NCBI GenBank assembly: GCA_007751475.1
Contig: CP036434.1
Coordinates: 2,914,001 to 2,978,000, forward strand
Source: Saltatorellus ferox
GTDB taxonomy: Bacteria > Planctomycetota > UBA1135 > GCA-002686595
Reading direction: 5' to 3'
DNA length: 64,000 nt
In this document: positions 1 through 12,050 of the stretch, in pieces
Numbering within the stretch: position 1 is the stretch's first letter
Layout: the number at the start of each line of letters is the position of its first letter
The notes under the pieces: generated by a model
What the model saw: only the letters and a program-made list of their open reading frames with translations
The model's database searches: none
What the model was told of the DNA's origin: nothing
Program-made: the position numbers and the translations under genes

Positions 1-1965
1 AACGAGTCGATCCAGGACGAGGGCATCCTCCTCTGGAAGAAGACCCTCAAGAAGCTCGCCGGCGTCGGCACGAAGGGACGCGGCATCTTCGCCTGGTGGG
101 GCCACCGCTTCGACGAGGAGGTGATGGAGGCCGACCGCATCGCGTTGGCCCGCGTCTACCGCGAGCGCGGCTTCGTGGATGTCGTCGTCGACGCCGAGAT
201 CTCCTTCACCCCCGACCGTAGCGGCGTGTACGTCAAATACGTGATCGACGAAGGGGAGCAGTACACCGTCGAGTCGATCCACATCCGCGCCGTCGAGTTC
301 GAGGAGGTCGAGATCTTCCCGGGTCAGACCGAACGCCAGGAGCGCAGCGTCGAGCTGACGATCCCCGAGGAGGAGCTGAAGGAACTCCTCGCCCTCAGGG
401 TCGGCGAGCCCCTCGAGCAGGTGCGTGTCCAGGTCGACCAGCGCAAGCTCCTCGATCGCTACGGCGAAGAAGGGCATATCCCGTCGTCGAGCTTCGAGGA
501 ACGGAGCGGCAATGCCGGATGGCGCTTCCTCGTGCCCGATCAGGTGTGGGACTACGAGAAAAAGACCGTCGCGATCACCTACGTGATCCAGCAGGGTCGT
601 CCGTTCTACCTGCGCTTCCTGGAGATCGCGGGCAACGAGAACACCAAGGATCACGTGATCCGCAAGAACTTCGCCCAGTTCGCCGGGGAGCTCGTGGACA
701 CCGTCAAGATGCAGGACGGCATGCGCCGCGTCCGCGGGTCGGGCTATTTCGACGACCCGTACGGCCGCGGCCAGCACCCGCCCCCACAGCTCAGCTACCG
801 GACCGTCGAGGGCGCCCCGGACCAGGTGGACGCGTTCATCACCGTCAAGGAGGGCCGCACGATCAACGCGAACCTCTCGGGCGGCGTCGCGAGTGACCAG
901 GGCCTCGTCGGCATCGTATCGGTGCAGATCAGCAACTTCGACGCCCAGAAGTTCCCGCGCAGCTGGCCAGGCGTCTTCGGCGAGATCTATCGCAAGGAAG
1001 CGTTCAACGGCGACGGAGAAACCTTCGGCGTCGATGTCTCGCCGGGCTCCCAGGTCAGCTACTGGCGACTCTTCTACCAGCACCCGGACATCTTCAGCCG
1101 CTACTTCGACCCGATCGGGTTCGTGAGCGAGATCCAGCAGCGGGACCGGATCTTCCGAAGCAACGACGAGCGCCGCACCTTCGCACGATTCGCCGTCACC
1201 CGGGCCCTCGGCCAGGGAGACGTCCAGCTCAGCGCGGGCCTGCGCTGGCAGGAACTCGACATCGGAGACTTCGATCCGAATGATGCTCTGCCACGGACCC
1301 TCGTCAGCTCCCAGGGGCGCGAACAGTTCATGGGTATCACCGGGTCGATCAGCGCCAACAGGCTCGACAACAACCGGCTGCCGCGTAGCGGCTGGACCGC
1401 GCGCTGGACCAACGAGCTCTACGGCGAGGCGCTCGGCAGCGACAACAACCTCTGGAAGTCCGAGGCGTCCTACGACCGCTACTTTCACTTCGCCGAGGAC
1501 ACCACCGAGGCGGCCCCCGGGATCTACCTCAACCTCGGGGCGGGCCTCGCGGTCCCGGTCGACGGCAACAAGGGCTCCGTCAACTACGGCGAGCGCTTCT
1601 TCTTCGGTGGCGCGCGCTTCGGCCGCGGTTTCCGCTTCCGGGGCTGGGGTCCCTACGAGGGGCAGTACCCGCTCGGTGGGGAGACGTACCTGCGCTCGAC
1701 GATGGAGTACCGCTTCCCGATCTACGCGCAAACCGTGCCCGGCACGTCGTCCAGACGGGAGGTCTTCCGCGGCTCGTTCTTCGTGGACGCGGGCATCCTC
1801 GACCCGAGCGCCTACGAGCTGGACTTCGGCAACCGCCGTGCGACGGCGGGCTTCGCGCTGGGCCTGATCGAACCCTTCCCGGTCACCTTCAGCTTCGGTT
1901 GGCCCATCGAGAGCGGCCCGGGCGACGAGCGCCAGGTCTTCGCCTTCAGCCTTTCGCTGCGATAG
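1..1965 (+). CDS. bamA: BamA/Omp85 outer-membrane assembly protein (5' truncated)
   Basis: The reading frame is open from base 1, so the gene begins upstream of the window; 654 residues are visible. BamA inserts beta-barrel proteins into the outer membrane. The first ~270 residues show POTRA-like repeats, such as the stretch with ARVYRERGFVDVVVD and the later segment with FLEIAGNENTKDHVIRKNF. The rest is an aromatic-rich beta-barrel. Near residues 575-592 lies GFRFRGWGP, matching the conserved RGF/Y motif of the barrel's sixth loop. The C-terminus ends FSLSLR rather than with the usual terminal Phe. Its position just upstream of lpxD matches the common bamA-(skp)-lpxD-fabZ-lpxA order, here without skp. 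An internal GTG at 121 is not the true start because upstream codons continue the POTRA sequence. Confidence 0.9.
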   Translation, partial: NESIQDEGILLWKKTLKKLAGVGTKGRGIFAWWGHRFDEEVMEADRIALARVYRERGFVDVVVDAEISFTPDRSGVYVKYVIDEGEQYTVESIHIRAVEFEEVEIFPGQTERQERSVELTIPEEELKELLALRVGEPLEQVRVQVDQRKLLDRYGEEGHIPSSSFEERSGNAGWRFLVPDQVWDYEKKTVAITYVIQQGRPFYLRFLEIAGNENTKDHVIRKNFAQFAGELVDTVKMQDGMRRVRGSGYFDDPYGRGQHPPPQLSYRTVEGAPDQVDAFITVKEGRTINANLSGGVASDQGLVGIVSVQISNFDAQKFPRSWPGVFGEIYRKEAFNGDGETFGVDVSPGSQVSYWRLFYQHPDIFSRYFDPIGFVSEIQQRDRIFRSNDERRTFARFAVTRALGQGDVQLSAGLRWQELDIGDFDPNDALPRTLVSSQGREQFMGITGSISANRLDNNRLPRSGWTARWTNELYGEALGSDNNLWKSEASYDRYFHFAEDTTEAAPGIYLNLGAGLAVPVDGNKGSVNYGERFFFGGARFGRGFRFRGWGPYEGQYPLGGETYLRSTMEYRFPIYAQTVPGTSSRREVFRGSFFVDAGILDPSAYELDFGNRRATAGFALGLIEPFPVTFSFGWPIESGPGDERQVFAFSLSLR

Positions 1966-1982
1966 GAACGGAAGGGGCCTCC

Positions 1983-2000
1983 GGGGGACGTGGGTCCCCC
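1983..2000 (+). terminator. GC-rich hairpin between bamA and lpxD
   Basis: GGGGGAC (1983-1989) pairs perfectly with GTCCCCC (1994-2000) around a 4-nt loop, 18 nt after the bamA stop. There is no U-run, so this is an attenuating or RNA-stabilising hairpin at best, not a clear intrinsic terminator. Confidence 0.35.
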
Positions 2001-2077
2001 AAACGAACGTTCCGAGGCAGCGCAGGTTTGACTTACGGGTCTTGCGCCGTCACGCTCCACGGCTACAGGAACGAATC

Positions 2078-3181
2078 ATGAGCACGATTGGGGGGCAGAA
2101 AACGGTCGCGGAGCTCGCAGAGCTCTGCGGAGCGACGGTCGAGGGTCGCGGTGATCTCGTCATCACGGGGCCCGCGGGTTTGCGCGATGCGACGGCGGGC
2201 GAGATTTCCTTCCTGTCCCAGGAGAAGTATGCCGCTCAGCTCGGGACGACCCATGCCAGCGCGGTGCTCGTGGCGCCCGGCCAGAAGGTCGAGCGCGAGG
2301 GGCTCGTGCTGCTGCGCGTCGAGAATCCCGAGGCGGCCTTCACGCGCGTGATCCTCGCGTTCGCGCCGGAGATCCCCGAGCTTCGGTCCGGGGTTTCGCC
2401 GCTGGCGAGCATCGACGAGTCCGCCAGCGTCCACCCCGGGGCGCGGATCGCGGCCCACGTTTGCATCGGTCCGGGCGCTTCGGTCGCCGACGGCGCCGTG
2501 CTCCATCCCGGCGTCATCGTCTCGGCCCACGCCCGCGTCGGAGAAGGGTCGGTCCTGCACCCGAACGTCGTTCTGTATCCCTTCTGCGAGGTCGGCGCTC
2601 GCTGCATCCTCCACGCTGGCGCCGTCATCGGCGCCGACGGCTTCGGCTTCCACCCCGTGCCCGCCGGGCTCCCCGAAAAGCCGCTCTGGCAGAAGACGCC
2701 CCAGGTGGGCAACGCCGTCATCGAGGACGACTGCGAGATCGGCGCGAACACGACGATCGACTGCGCGCGCTTCGGGTCCACGCGGATCGGTCGCGGCTGT
2801 AAGGTGGACAACCTCGTGCACGTCGGCCACAACGTCCAGGTCGCCGAGAACACGCTGCTCCTGGCGCTCGCCGGGATCGCGGGCTCTTCGACCATCGGCA
2901 AGAACGTCATCATCGCGGGCCAGGCCGGCATCACCGGGCACGTGCACGTCGGTGACGGCGCGATCGTCATGGGCGGCGCAGGGATCATCGCGGACGTCGA
3001 GCCGGGCGCCGAGATGTTCGGCTACCCCGCGGGCCCGCGGCGCGAGAAGATGCGCAGCCTCGTCAGCGCCGAGAAAGCGGGCAAGGACGTTCGCGCTCTG
3101 AAGAAAGAGATCAAGGAGCTACGCTCCCAGCTGGAAGGGCTCATCGCCCTCCAGGCCCCATCGGGAGATTCGAAAGCATGA
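2078..3181 (+). CDS. lpxD: UDP-3-O-(3-hydroxyacyl)glucosamine N-acyltransferase LpxD
   Basis: LpxD adds the N-linked hydroxyacyl chain in the third step of lipid A synthesis, in the cytoplasm. The 367-residue product has the family layout: an N-terminal substrate-binding domain with GEISFLSQEKY, then a long left-handed beta-helix of hexapeptide repeats. The family signature GADGFGFHPVP is present, as is DNLVHVGHNVQ carrying the catalytic histidine. A C-terminal helix rich in Lys and Glu follows. I chose ATG 2078 because AGGA lies 7 nt upstream; a longer frame from TTG 2042 has no such support. The stop overlaps the next start (ATGA), so translation is probably coupled to lpxC. Confidence 0.94.
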   Translation: MSTIGGQKTVAELAELCGATVEGRGDLVITGPAGLRDATAGEISFLSQEKYAAQLGTTHASAVLVAPGQKVEREGLVLLRVENPEAAFTRVILAFAPEIPELRSGVSPLASIDESASVHPGARIAAHVCIGPGASVADGAVLHPGVIVSAHARVGEGSVLHPNVVLYPFCEVGARCILHAGAVIGADGFGFHPVPAGLPEKPLWQKTPQVGNAVIEDDCEIGANTTIDCARFGSTRIGRGCKVDNLVHVGHNVQVAENTLLLALAGIAGSSTIGKNVIIAGQAGITGHVHVGDGAIVMGGAGIIADVEPGAEMFGYPAGPRREKMRSLVSAEKAGKDVRALKKEIKELRSQLEGLIALQAPSGDSKA

Positions 3182-4470
3182 GTCGTAGACAGCACACCCT
3201 GCGGACGCCGGTGGAAACGCGCGGGATCGGTCTGCACTCGGGTGAGGAGACGCGCGTGCGCATCACGCCCTCGCCGCCCAATCACGGGATCGAGTTCGTT
3301 CGCACGGACATCGAGGACGCGCCGTCCGTGCCCGCTTCGATCGAGCATCAGTCGCCCAAGGACCGGCGCACGCGGCTGATCCGCGGGGACGTCGAGGTCG
3401 AAACGGTCGAGCACTTCCTCGCGGCGGCGAAGGCCCTGGGCGTCGACAACCTGCGCGTCGAGATGACGGGCTCGGAGTTCCCGGGGATCGACGGAAGCGC
3501 ACTGCCGTTCCTGGACCTTTTGGAGAGCGGCGGCCTCGTCGAGCAGCGCGCGGAGGCCAAGGTGCTGCGCCTCGACGAGCCGATCTTCGTGCGGGACGGC
3601 AACGCGACCCTGGTGGCGCTGCCGACGGACAAGGATTGCCTGACGCTCCAGTACGTGGCGTCCTTCGAGGAGCCGGGCGTGGACTCCGGCAGCTACCAGT
3701 TCGACATCACGCCGGAGACGTTCCGCAAGGAGATCGCGCCCGCGCGGACGTTCTGTCTCGCGTCCGAGGTGGAGGCGCTCCAGGCGATGGGCCTCGGCAA
3801 GGGAGCGACCCGTGAGAACACCGTCGTGCTCGGCGACCCGGACACGAAGCTGCGCATGAAGGGTGAACCGGTGCGGCACAAGATGCTGGACCTGCTCGGC
3901 GATCTGTCGCTCCTCGGCTCGGACCTCGTGGCCCACGTGATCGCGACGCGGAGCGGCCACTCCACGAACGCCGAACTCGTGCGCAGGCTTCTCACGATCG
4001 TCAAGGAGAAGGAGAACGCGGGCCTCTTGCAGCGCGACTCCGGCATGGATATCCGCCGGATCCTGGAGCAGCTGCCGCACCGCTACCCGTTCCTCCTGAT
4101 CGATCGCGTGATCGAGGTCGAGGGCTTCAGTCGCGCGGTCGGGATCAAGAACGTGACGATCAACGAGCCGTTCTTCCAGGGGCACTTTCCGCAGATGCCC
4201 TTGATGCCGGGGGTCCTTCAGCTGGAGGCGATGGCCCAGCTCGCCGGGATGTTGCTGCTCCGGAAGCTGGAGTTCAGCGGCAAGCTCGCCGTCCTCTGGT
4301 CCATGGACAAGGTCAAGCTGCGCGGCGGTGTAACGCCGGGCGATCAGCTCCGCCTCGAGGTGGAGACGGTCCGCATCAAGGGCGAGACGATCAAGGTCAA
4401 GGGCTCGGGTTCGGTCGCAGGCCGTCCGGTGTGCGAGGCCGATTTCATGTTCACCATGATCGAGGCGTAG
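3178..4470 (+). CDS. lpxC-fabZ: Bifunctional LpxC deacetylase / FabZ dehydratase
   Basis: This single 430-residue frame joins two enzymes. Residues 1 to about 280 are LpxC, the zinc-dependent deacetylase that commits to lipid A. The active-site glutamate and first zinc histidine lie in TVEHFLAA, further ligands in RHKMLDLLGDL, and the catalytic histidine in RSGHSTN. Residues from about 290 are FabZ, the 3-hydroxyacyl-ACP dehydratase, with its histidine in LPHRYPFLLIDRV and acid in MPGVLQLEAMAQLAG. Fused LpxC-FabZ proteins are known in Bacteroidetes and some other phyla. The fusion couples lipid A and fatty acid synthesis, which compete for hydroxyacyl-ACP. The start overlaps the lpxD stop by 4 nt, and lpxA begins 13 nt downstream. 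Confidence 0.95.
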   Translation: MSRRQHTLRTPVETRGIGLHSGEETRVRITPSPPNHGIEFVRTDIEDAPSVPASIEHQSPKDRRTRLIRGDVEVETVEHFLAAAKALGVDNLRVEMTGSEFPGIDGSALPFLDLLESGGLVEQRAEAKVLRLDEPIFVRDGNATLVALPTDKDCLTLQYVASFEEPGVDSGSYQFDITPETFRKEIAPARTFCLASEVEALQAMGLGKGATRENTVVLGDPDTKLRMKGEPVRHKMLDLLGDLSLLGSDLVAHVIATRSGHSTNAELVRRLLTIVKEKENAGLLQRDSGMDIRRILEQLPHRYPFLLIDRVIEVEGFSRAVGIKNVTINEPFFQGHFPQMPLMPGVLQLEAMAQLAGMLLLRKLEFSGKLAVLWSMDKVKLRGGVTPGDQLRLEVETVRIKGETIKVKGSGSVAGRPVCEADFMFTMIEA

Positions 4471-4483
4471 GGAGAGACTTCGC

Positions 4484-5347
4484 ATGGCTACCAGGATTCA
4501 CCACACGGCGCAGGTCGCCGACGGCGCCGAGATCGGCGAGGATGTGATCATCGGCCCGTCGGCCGTGATCGGACCGCACGTCAAGATCGGGAACGGAACC
4601 CGCATCGGCCCTCTGTCCGTGGTCGACGGTCATACCACGCTGGGGGAGGAGAACGTGATCGTCGGCCAGGCGAGCCTCGGCGGCGCGCCCCAGGATCTCT
4701 CCTACCGCGGCGAGCCCACTCTCTTGGAGATCGGAGACCGCAACACGATCCGGGAGTTCGTCAGCATCAACCTGGGCACGGTCAAGGGCGGCGGCATCAC
4801 GCGGATCGGTTCCGACAACCTGATCATGGCCTGCTGCCACGTGGCCCACGACTGCCACCTGGAGGACCACATCGTCCTCTCCAACGGCAGCGGCCTCGCG
4901 GGCCACGTCAAGATCGGTCGCAACGCGAACCTCTCCGGCATGTGCGGCGTCGTGCACTTCGTGAGCGTGGGGGAGTTCTCTTTCCTCGCGGGCATGACTC
5001 GCCAGGCCCTCGATGTTCCGCCCTACATGATCGTGGAAGGCCATGAGGGCCGCGTCCGCGGTGTCAACATGGTGGGTCTCCAGCGCGGCGGCGTCCCCAA
5101 GGAGGACCAGGAAGCCCTCCGGCAGGCCCATCGCCGCCTCTTTCGGGGCAACACCGCCCGCGGCGCCGTCCTCGAGGAGATGCGTGCCGAGCAGATCGAA
5201 AGCCCTTACGTCCGCAACCTCGTCGACGCGATGACGGCCCGTGAGAACGCGGTCCGCGGGCGGGCGAGGGAGGTTCTCCGTGAGACCTATGAGGTCGAGG
5301 GGCGTGAGCTGATGAAGCGGATGGGTGTGCCGGGGTACGCGGGCTAG
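4484..5347 (+). CDS. lpxA: UDP-N-acetylglucosamine O-acyltransferase LpxA
   Basis: LpxA carries out the first acylation of lipid A, transferring a hydroxyacyl chain from ACP to UDP-GlcNAc. The 287-residue product starts with hexapeptide repeats (IHHTAQVADGAEIGEDVIIG). It carries GGAPQDLSYRGE and the catalytic histidine region with AHDCHLEDHIVLSNG, both hallmarks of LpxA. A helical C-terminal domain completes the usual length. GAGAG upstream provides a ribosome site. It is the last gene of the bamA-lpx block, and repeat element A starts 31 nt after its stop. Confidence 0.94.
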   Translation: MATRIHHTAQVADGAEIGEDVIIGPSAVIGPHVKIGNGTRIGPLSVVDGHTTLGEENVIVGQASLGGAPQDLSYRGEPTLLEIGDRNTIREFVSINLGTVKGGGITRIGSDNLIMACCHVAHDCHLEDHIVLSNGSGLAGHVKIGRNANLSGMCGVVHFVSVGEFSFLAGMTRQALDVPPYMIVEGHEGRVRGVNMVGLQRGGVPKEDQEALRQAHRRLFRGNTARGAVLEEMRAEQIESPYVRNLVDAMTARENAVRGRAREVLRETYEVEGRELMKRMGVPGYAG

Positions 5348-5646
5348 TCTGCCTGAGCCTGGCCCGCTCGGCTCCATGCGTCCGCCAGGACGCCCGGGCC
5401 CACCTCGGCCCCGTAGGGGCTGAGTGGCCCGCGCGCGGCTCGCCCGCGCGGCCCGTGCGGCGAGCACGCCCGCCCGGCGAGGGCGCCCGTCCGGCGAGGA
5501 CGCCTGCGCGGCGAGCGCCAAGCGATGCAATCGCTATTTCGCCGTCAGGCGAAATGCCAGAGATACTGCGCGCTGTCACGGCGATAGGACGGCCCGGCTC
5601 CACTTGCCTTGGTCGCAGTCCTGCCCGCCGCTGACTTCCCGACACC

Positions 5647-6016
5647 GACTGCCTGCCGTTCGCGCGAAGCGCCGAACGCGTGGGCTGAGACTTCCCGCTG
5701 GCGGCTTGTGGGCTGCCCGCTGACGGCTGCCCCAGCAGGTCTCCCGGTACAGACTGCCTGCCGTTCGCGCGAAGCGTCGAACGCGTGGGCTGAGACTTCC
5801 CGCTGGCGGCTTGTGGGCTGCCCGCTGACGGCTGCCCCAGCAGGTCTCCCGGTACAGACTGCCTGCCGTTCGCGCGAAGCGTCGAACGCGTGGGCTGAGA
5901 CTTCCCGCTGGCGGCTTGTGGGCTGCCCGCTGACGGCTGCCCCAGCAGGTCTCCCGGTACAGACTGCCTGCCGTTCGCGCGAAGCGTCGAACGCGTGGGC
6001 TGAGACTTCCCGCTGA
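5647..6016 (+). repeat. 105-bp tandem array in element A
   Basis: Three full 105-bp units begin at 5647, 5752 and 5857, followed by a partial unit from 5962. Each unit carries the core CTGCCGTTCGCGCGAAGCG, which contains the perfect palindrome TTCGCGCGAA. Units 2 and 3 look almost identical while unit 1 carries a few changes, suggesting recent copy-number change. Inverted partial copies lie at about 6238-6290 and 6340-6412. Confidence 0.9.
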
Positions 6017-6084
6017 AGGCTTCGGCGCTGCCCGCTGGAGCGCTCGCCCGCATGGGCGAGCTGGGCAGATGTCGGGCTTGTCTC

Positions 6085-6182
6085 TCAGACCTGAGACCTG
6101 AGACCTGAGACCTCACACCTCACACCTCAGACCTCAGACCTCAGACCTCAGACCTCAGACCTCAGACCTCAGACCTCAGACC
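6085..6182. repeat. Heptamer array at the centre of element A
   Basis: About 14 copies of a 7-bp word, TCAGACC with TGAGACC and TCACACC variants on the left side, sit at the axis of element A. The array is bracketed by inverted arms (6029-6066 and 6184-6220), both carrying GAGCGCTC and GGGCGAG words. Confidence 0.9.
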
Positions 6183-6852
6183 CGCCCAGCTCGCCCTGGC
6201 GGGCGAGCGCTCCAGCGGGCAGCACCGAAGCCTTCAGCGGGAGACCTCAGCCCACGCGTTCGACGCTTCGCGCGAACGGCAGGCAGTCTGTACCGAGAGA
6301 CCTGTATCGGGAGCGCTGCTGGGGCTTCGGTCGGCGGGCAGCCCACAAGCCGCCAGCGGGAAGTCTCAGCCCACGCGTTCGGCGCTTCGCGCGAACGGCA
6401 GGCAGTCTGTGTCGGGAGACCTGTGGCGGGAGACCTGCAGGGGCGGCGGTCAGCGGTCGGGTCTGCTGCCAATGCAAGTGGAGCCGGGCCGCGCGAGCGT
6501 TGTGGCAGCGAAATGCCGGGCCGTCCGATCGTTGTGACAGCGCGCAGTATCTCTGGCATTTCGCCTGACGGCGAAATAGCGATTGCATCGCGTGGCGCTC
6601 GCCGCGCAGGCGTCCTCGCCGGACGGGCGTCCTCGCCGGACAGGCGCCCTCGCCGGGCGGGCGTGCTCGCCGCACGGGCCGCGAGGGCGAGCCTCGCGCG
6701 GGCCGCTCGGCGCCCTGCGGGCGCCGAGGTGGGCCCTGGGCGTCCTGGCGGACGCGTTGGACGGCTTCGGGCCAGGCAGGGGCCAGGCAAGGGCCCAGGT
6801 AGGAGGTCGACCGCTCACGTCTCGGCAGAGCTTTCGCTATCCTCCGCCCGCC

Positions 6853-10092
<3,240 letters not shown>

Positions 10093-10466
10093 GGGAGATC
10101 TGCGCGTTGTGGGGGCGGCTCCGAGGTGCTACGTTGGCGCCTCGGGGGTGACCCTCGCGCCGCAGGTGACTCATTACGCGCCCGGAGCCGAATAATCACG
10201 TATTGGGCCAACTACCGGTTGCGGACGTGGCAACCCCACGTCGGGCCTGGCCCACCTTGGAGCTGGTTGGTTCCAGGGCCGTCTCGAGCACGGCAGCATT
10301 GGGGCCCCCCGAATTCCCTTCCTCTCGATCGGATCGACGATGCGTGAACTGCCAAGTGGGATCTGGCGTCCCAGGTCGCTAGGATCGCAGGGGCACGTCG
10401 AGCGAGGGGTTCGGCGCGCTCACCGCAACTGCGTTCGCCACCGAGGTGGCCGAGGGGAAACGATCC
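10093..10466. other. Intergenic region between ileS and the L,D-transpeptidase gene
   Basis: No gene, RNA or clear promoter was recognised in these 374 bases. Short open frames are present but have no ribosome site or protein character. Confidence 0.5.
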
Positions 10467-11978
10467 GTGAAGGGTTTAGCTGTTCTCGCCCTGGGGGCGA
10501 TTTTGATCTGGTTCGGCCTGAGCCGAAACGCGGACGCACCGGAGGACACGGTGCATGCCGCAGACCCTTCGCGCGTCGAAGAGGATCGCTCCGACTCCTC
10601 CGATAGCACGGACTCGAGGATGGTGCTGCAGCAGCGGCGCGACCCCTCGGGCCGCGCGGAAGCACGGGAGCCACGTGGGGACTCGCGGAGCGCTCCTCCG
10701 GAGGAGCCTGCGGTCCGCGACGCGGCGGAACAGGACAGGAGCATCGCCCAGGAGGTCGTGGCCCCGCAGGACCCCGTGCGGGCTACCGAGAATCAAGCCG
10801 ATCCTGTAGCTGCGAGCCCGCCGGATCGCCGTACGGGCTTCGCGGGTGGTTCCCAGGGAGAGCCGCTTCGACAGGCCGATGATGGCCGTGCTGGCCTGAT
10901 GTTCAGCGCAGGGCCAGACCCTGAGCGCGTGGCGACGTTCCTGCTCAACTCCTGGATCGCTGGCGATGAGGGGGACCTCGAGACCTTCCTGAAGCAGGGC
11001 GAGGGCGCCGATCTTCCGGACGCCAAGCGCCAGCTCGTGGCCTCGTTCTGGCAGGCGATCAGCGGCTACCCGGATCAAGCCAAGGAGGGGCTCGATCGAA
11101 TCCGCGGCGCGGAGGGGATCACGACGGCTCAGGAGAGTCTGCTCAGCGCGGCCCTCGATCTGCCCGGCAGCCGCGCGGTTCCGCGGGCGGCTTCCTCGGG
11201 GCGGCCCGAGCCGCTCGCCTACGCGATGCGGATGATGCTCCTCGGCGACGAGGCCGAAGAGCTTCTGCGCAAGCGCGAGTACGGTGCGTCGGCGGTCGCG
11301 TGGTCCGACCTGATTCAGTCCGAGATCCATGCGCCCTGGGCGCCGAACCAGAAAGCGCTGGTCCAGTGGGGCGAGGGGCTCGATCGCGCGCAGGCGAATC
11401 ACCGGTTCAACGTGAACGGTTCCTGGCCTTCGATCGAGGAGAAGGTCCAGAACGGCGACAGCCTGACCGTTCTGCGGAAGCGGGTGCTCCAGCGACGGAA
11501 CGACATCGTGATCTGCACGGGCCTCATCAGCCAGGTCAACGGCGTCCGGGGCTACGTGCATCCGGGGGACGTGATGCGCATCCCCACGGATCGTGTGAAC
11601 GTGATCGTGGATCTGGAGGCGCGCGTGCTCCTGTATCGCCACGGGGACGAGGTGGTGAAGCTATGGGCCGTCGGGATCGGCAAGCCGGGGAACGAGACGC
11701 CGATCGGCGTCTACGAGATCGGGCACAAGATCGAGAAGCCGGCGCATACGACCAATGGGCTGCCCTACGGCGATCCGGACAACGAGCTGGGCAGCCGCTG
11801 GATGGGGCTGCGCAGGCCCGGACAGAGCAGCGACACGAGCTATGGCATCCACGGGACGACGTTCCCGGATAGCGTGGGTGGCGCCGTCAGTCTTGGCTGC
11901 GTTCGGATGCGGAACGAGCAGGTGGATGAGCTGTTCGAGATCCTCCCGCGCGGCGCGGAAGTCGTGATCCAGCAGTAG
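10467..11978 (+). CDS. Membrane-anchored L,D-transpeptidase (YkuD family)
   Basis: The product (503 residues) begins with one hydrophobic segment (GLAVLALGAILIWFGL), followed by a charged, low-complexity linker to about residue 125. A helical middle domain follows. Around residues 325-380 is a LysM-like stretch (KVQNGDSLTVLRKRV...VHPGDVMRIP). The last ~130 residues are a YkuD catalytic domain with the signature histidine in YGIHGTT and the cysteine nucleophile in SLGCVRM. Such enzymes cross-link peptidoglycan or attach proteins to it, in the periplasm. GTG 10467 is preferred because GAGGGG lies 9 nt upstream; an in-frame GTG at 10446 is possible. A strong terminator follows at 12007. Confidence 0.88.
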   Translation: MKGLAVLALGAILIWFGLSRNADAPEDTVHAADPSRVEEDRSDSSDSTDSRMVLQQRRDPSGRAEAREPRGDSRSAPPEEPAVRDAAEQDRSIAQEVVAPQDPVRATENQADPVAASPPDRRTGFAGGSQGEPLRQADDGRAGLMFSAGPDPERVATFLLNSWIAGDEGDLETFLKQGEGADLPDAKRQLVASFWQAISGYPDQAKEGLDRIRGAEGITTAQESLLSAALDLPGSRAVPRAASSGRPEPLAYAMRMMLLGDEAEELLRKREYGASAVAWSDLIQSEIHAPWAPNQKALVQWGEGLDRAQANHRFNVNGSWPSIEEKVQNGDSLTVLRKRVLQRRNDIVICTGLISQVNGVRGYVHPGDVMRIPTDRVNVIVDLEARVLLYRHGDEVVKLWAVGIGKPGNETPIGVYEIGHKIEKPAHTTNGLPYGDPDNELGSRWMGLRRPGQSSDTSYGIHGTTFPDSVGGAVSLGCVRMRNEQVDELFEILPRGAEVVIQQ

Positions 11979-12006
11979 CGCAGGGCTCTGCTTGCCGTGC
12001 AGAGGA

Positions 12007-12044
12007 GGCGCCGCGCGAGCCAGGGGTTCGCGCGGCGCCTTTTT
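12007..12044 (+). terminator. Rho-independent terminator
   Basis: GGCGCCGCGCGA (12007-12018) pairs with TCGCGCGGCGCC (12028-12039), a perfect 12-bp stem followed by TTTTT. It lies 28 nt after the L,D-transpeptidase stop and just before the end of the convergent lhgO-like gene. Confidence 0.92.
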
Positions 12045-12050
12045 CGTGGG

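Larger units (their letters stand above)
5379..6754. repeat. Composite inverted-repeat element A
   Basis: This 1.4 kb non-coding block between lpxA and ileS is mirror-symmetric. The outer ends (5379 onward and back from 6754) are near reverse complements, with CGTCCGCCAGGACG at the left and CGTCCTGGCGGACG at the right. Inside these come GC-rich arms full of GGCGAG/CTCGCC words. Next is a conserved segment holding GCGATGCAATCGC and the hairpin TTTCGCCGTCAGGCGAAA (5521-5575, inverted at 6540-6593). Inward lie 105-bp tandem units on the left with partial inverted copies on the right, and 7-bp repeats in the centre. Frames stay open on several strands only because 105 is a multiple of 3. No transposase is present. 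Element B at 39040-40345 has the same plan. Confidence 0.85.

Noticed and set aside
5064..6116. Repeat-containing proteins encoded by the arrays of elements A and B
   Set aside because: Several frames on both strands are open because unit lengths are multiples of three; no start with ribosome site and no protein-like conservation.
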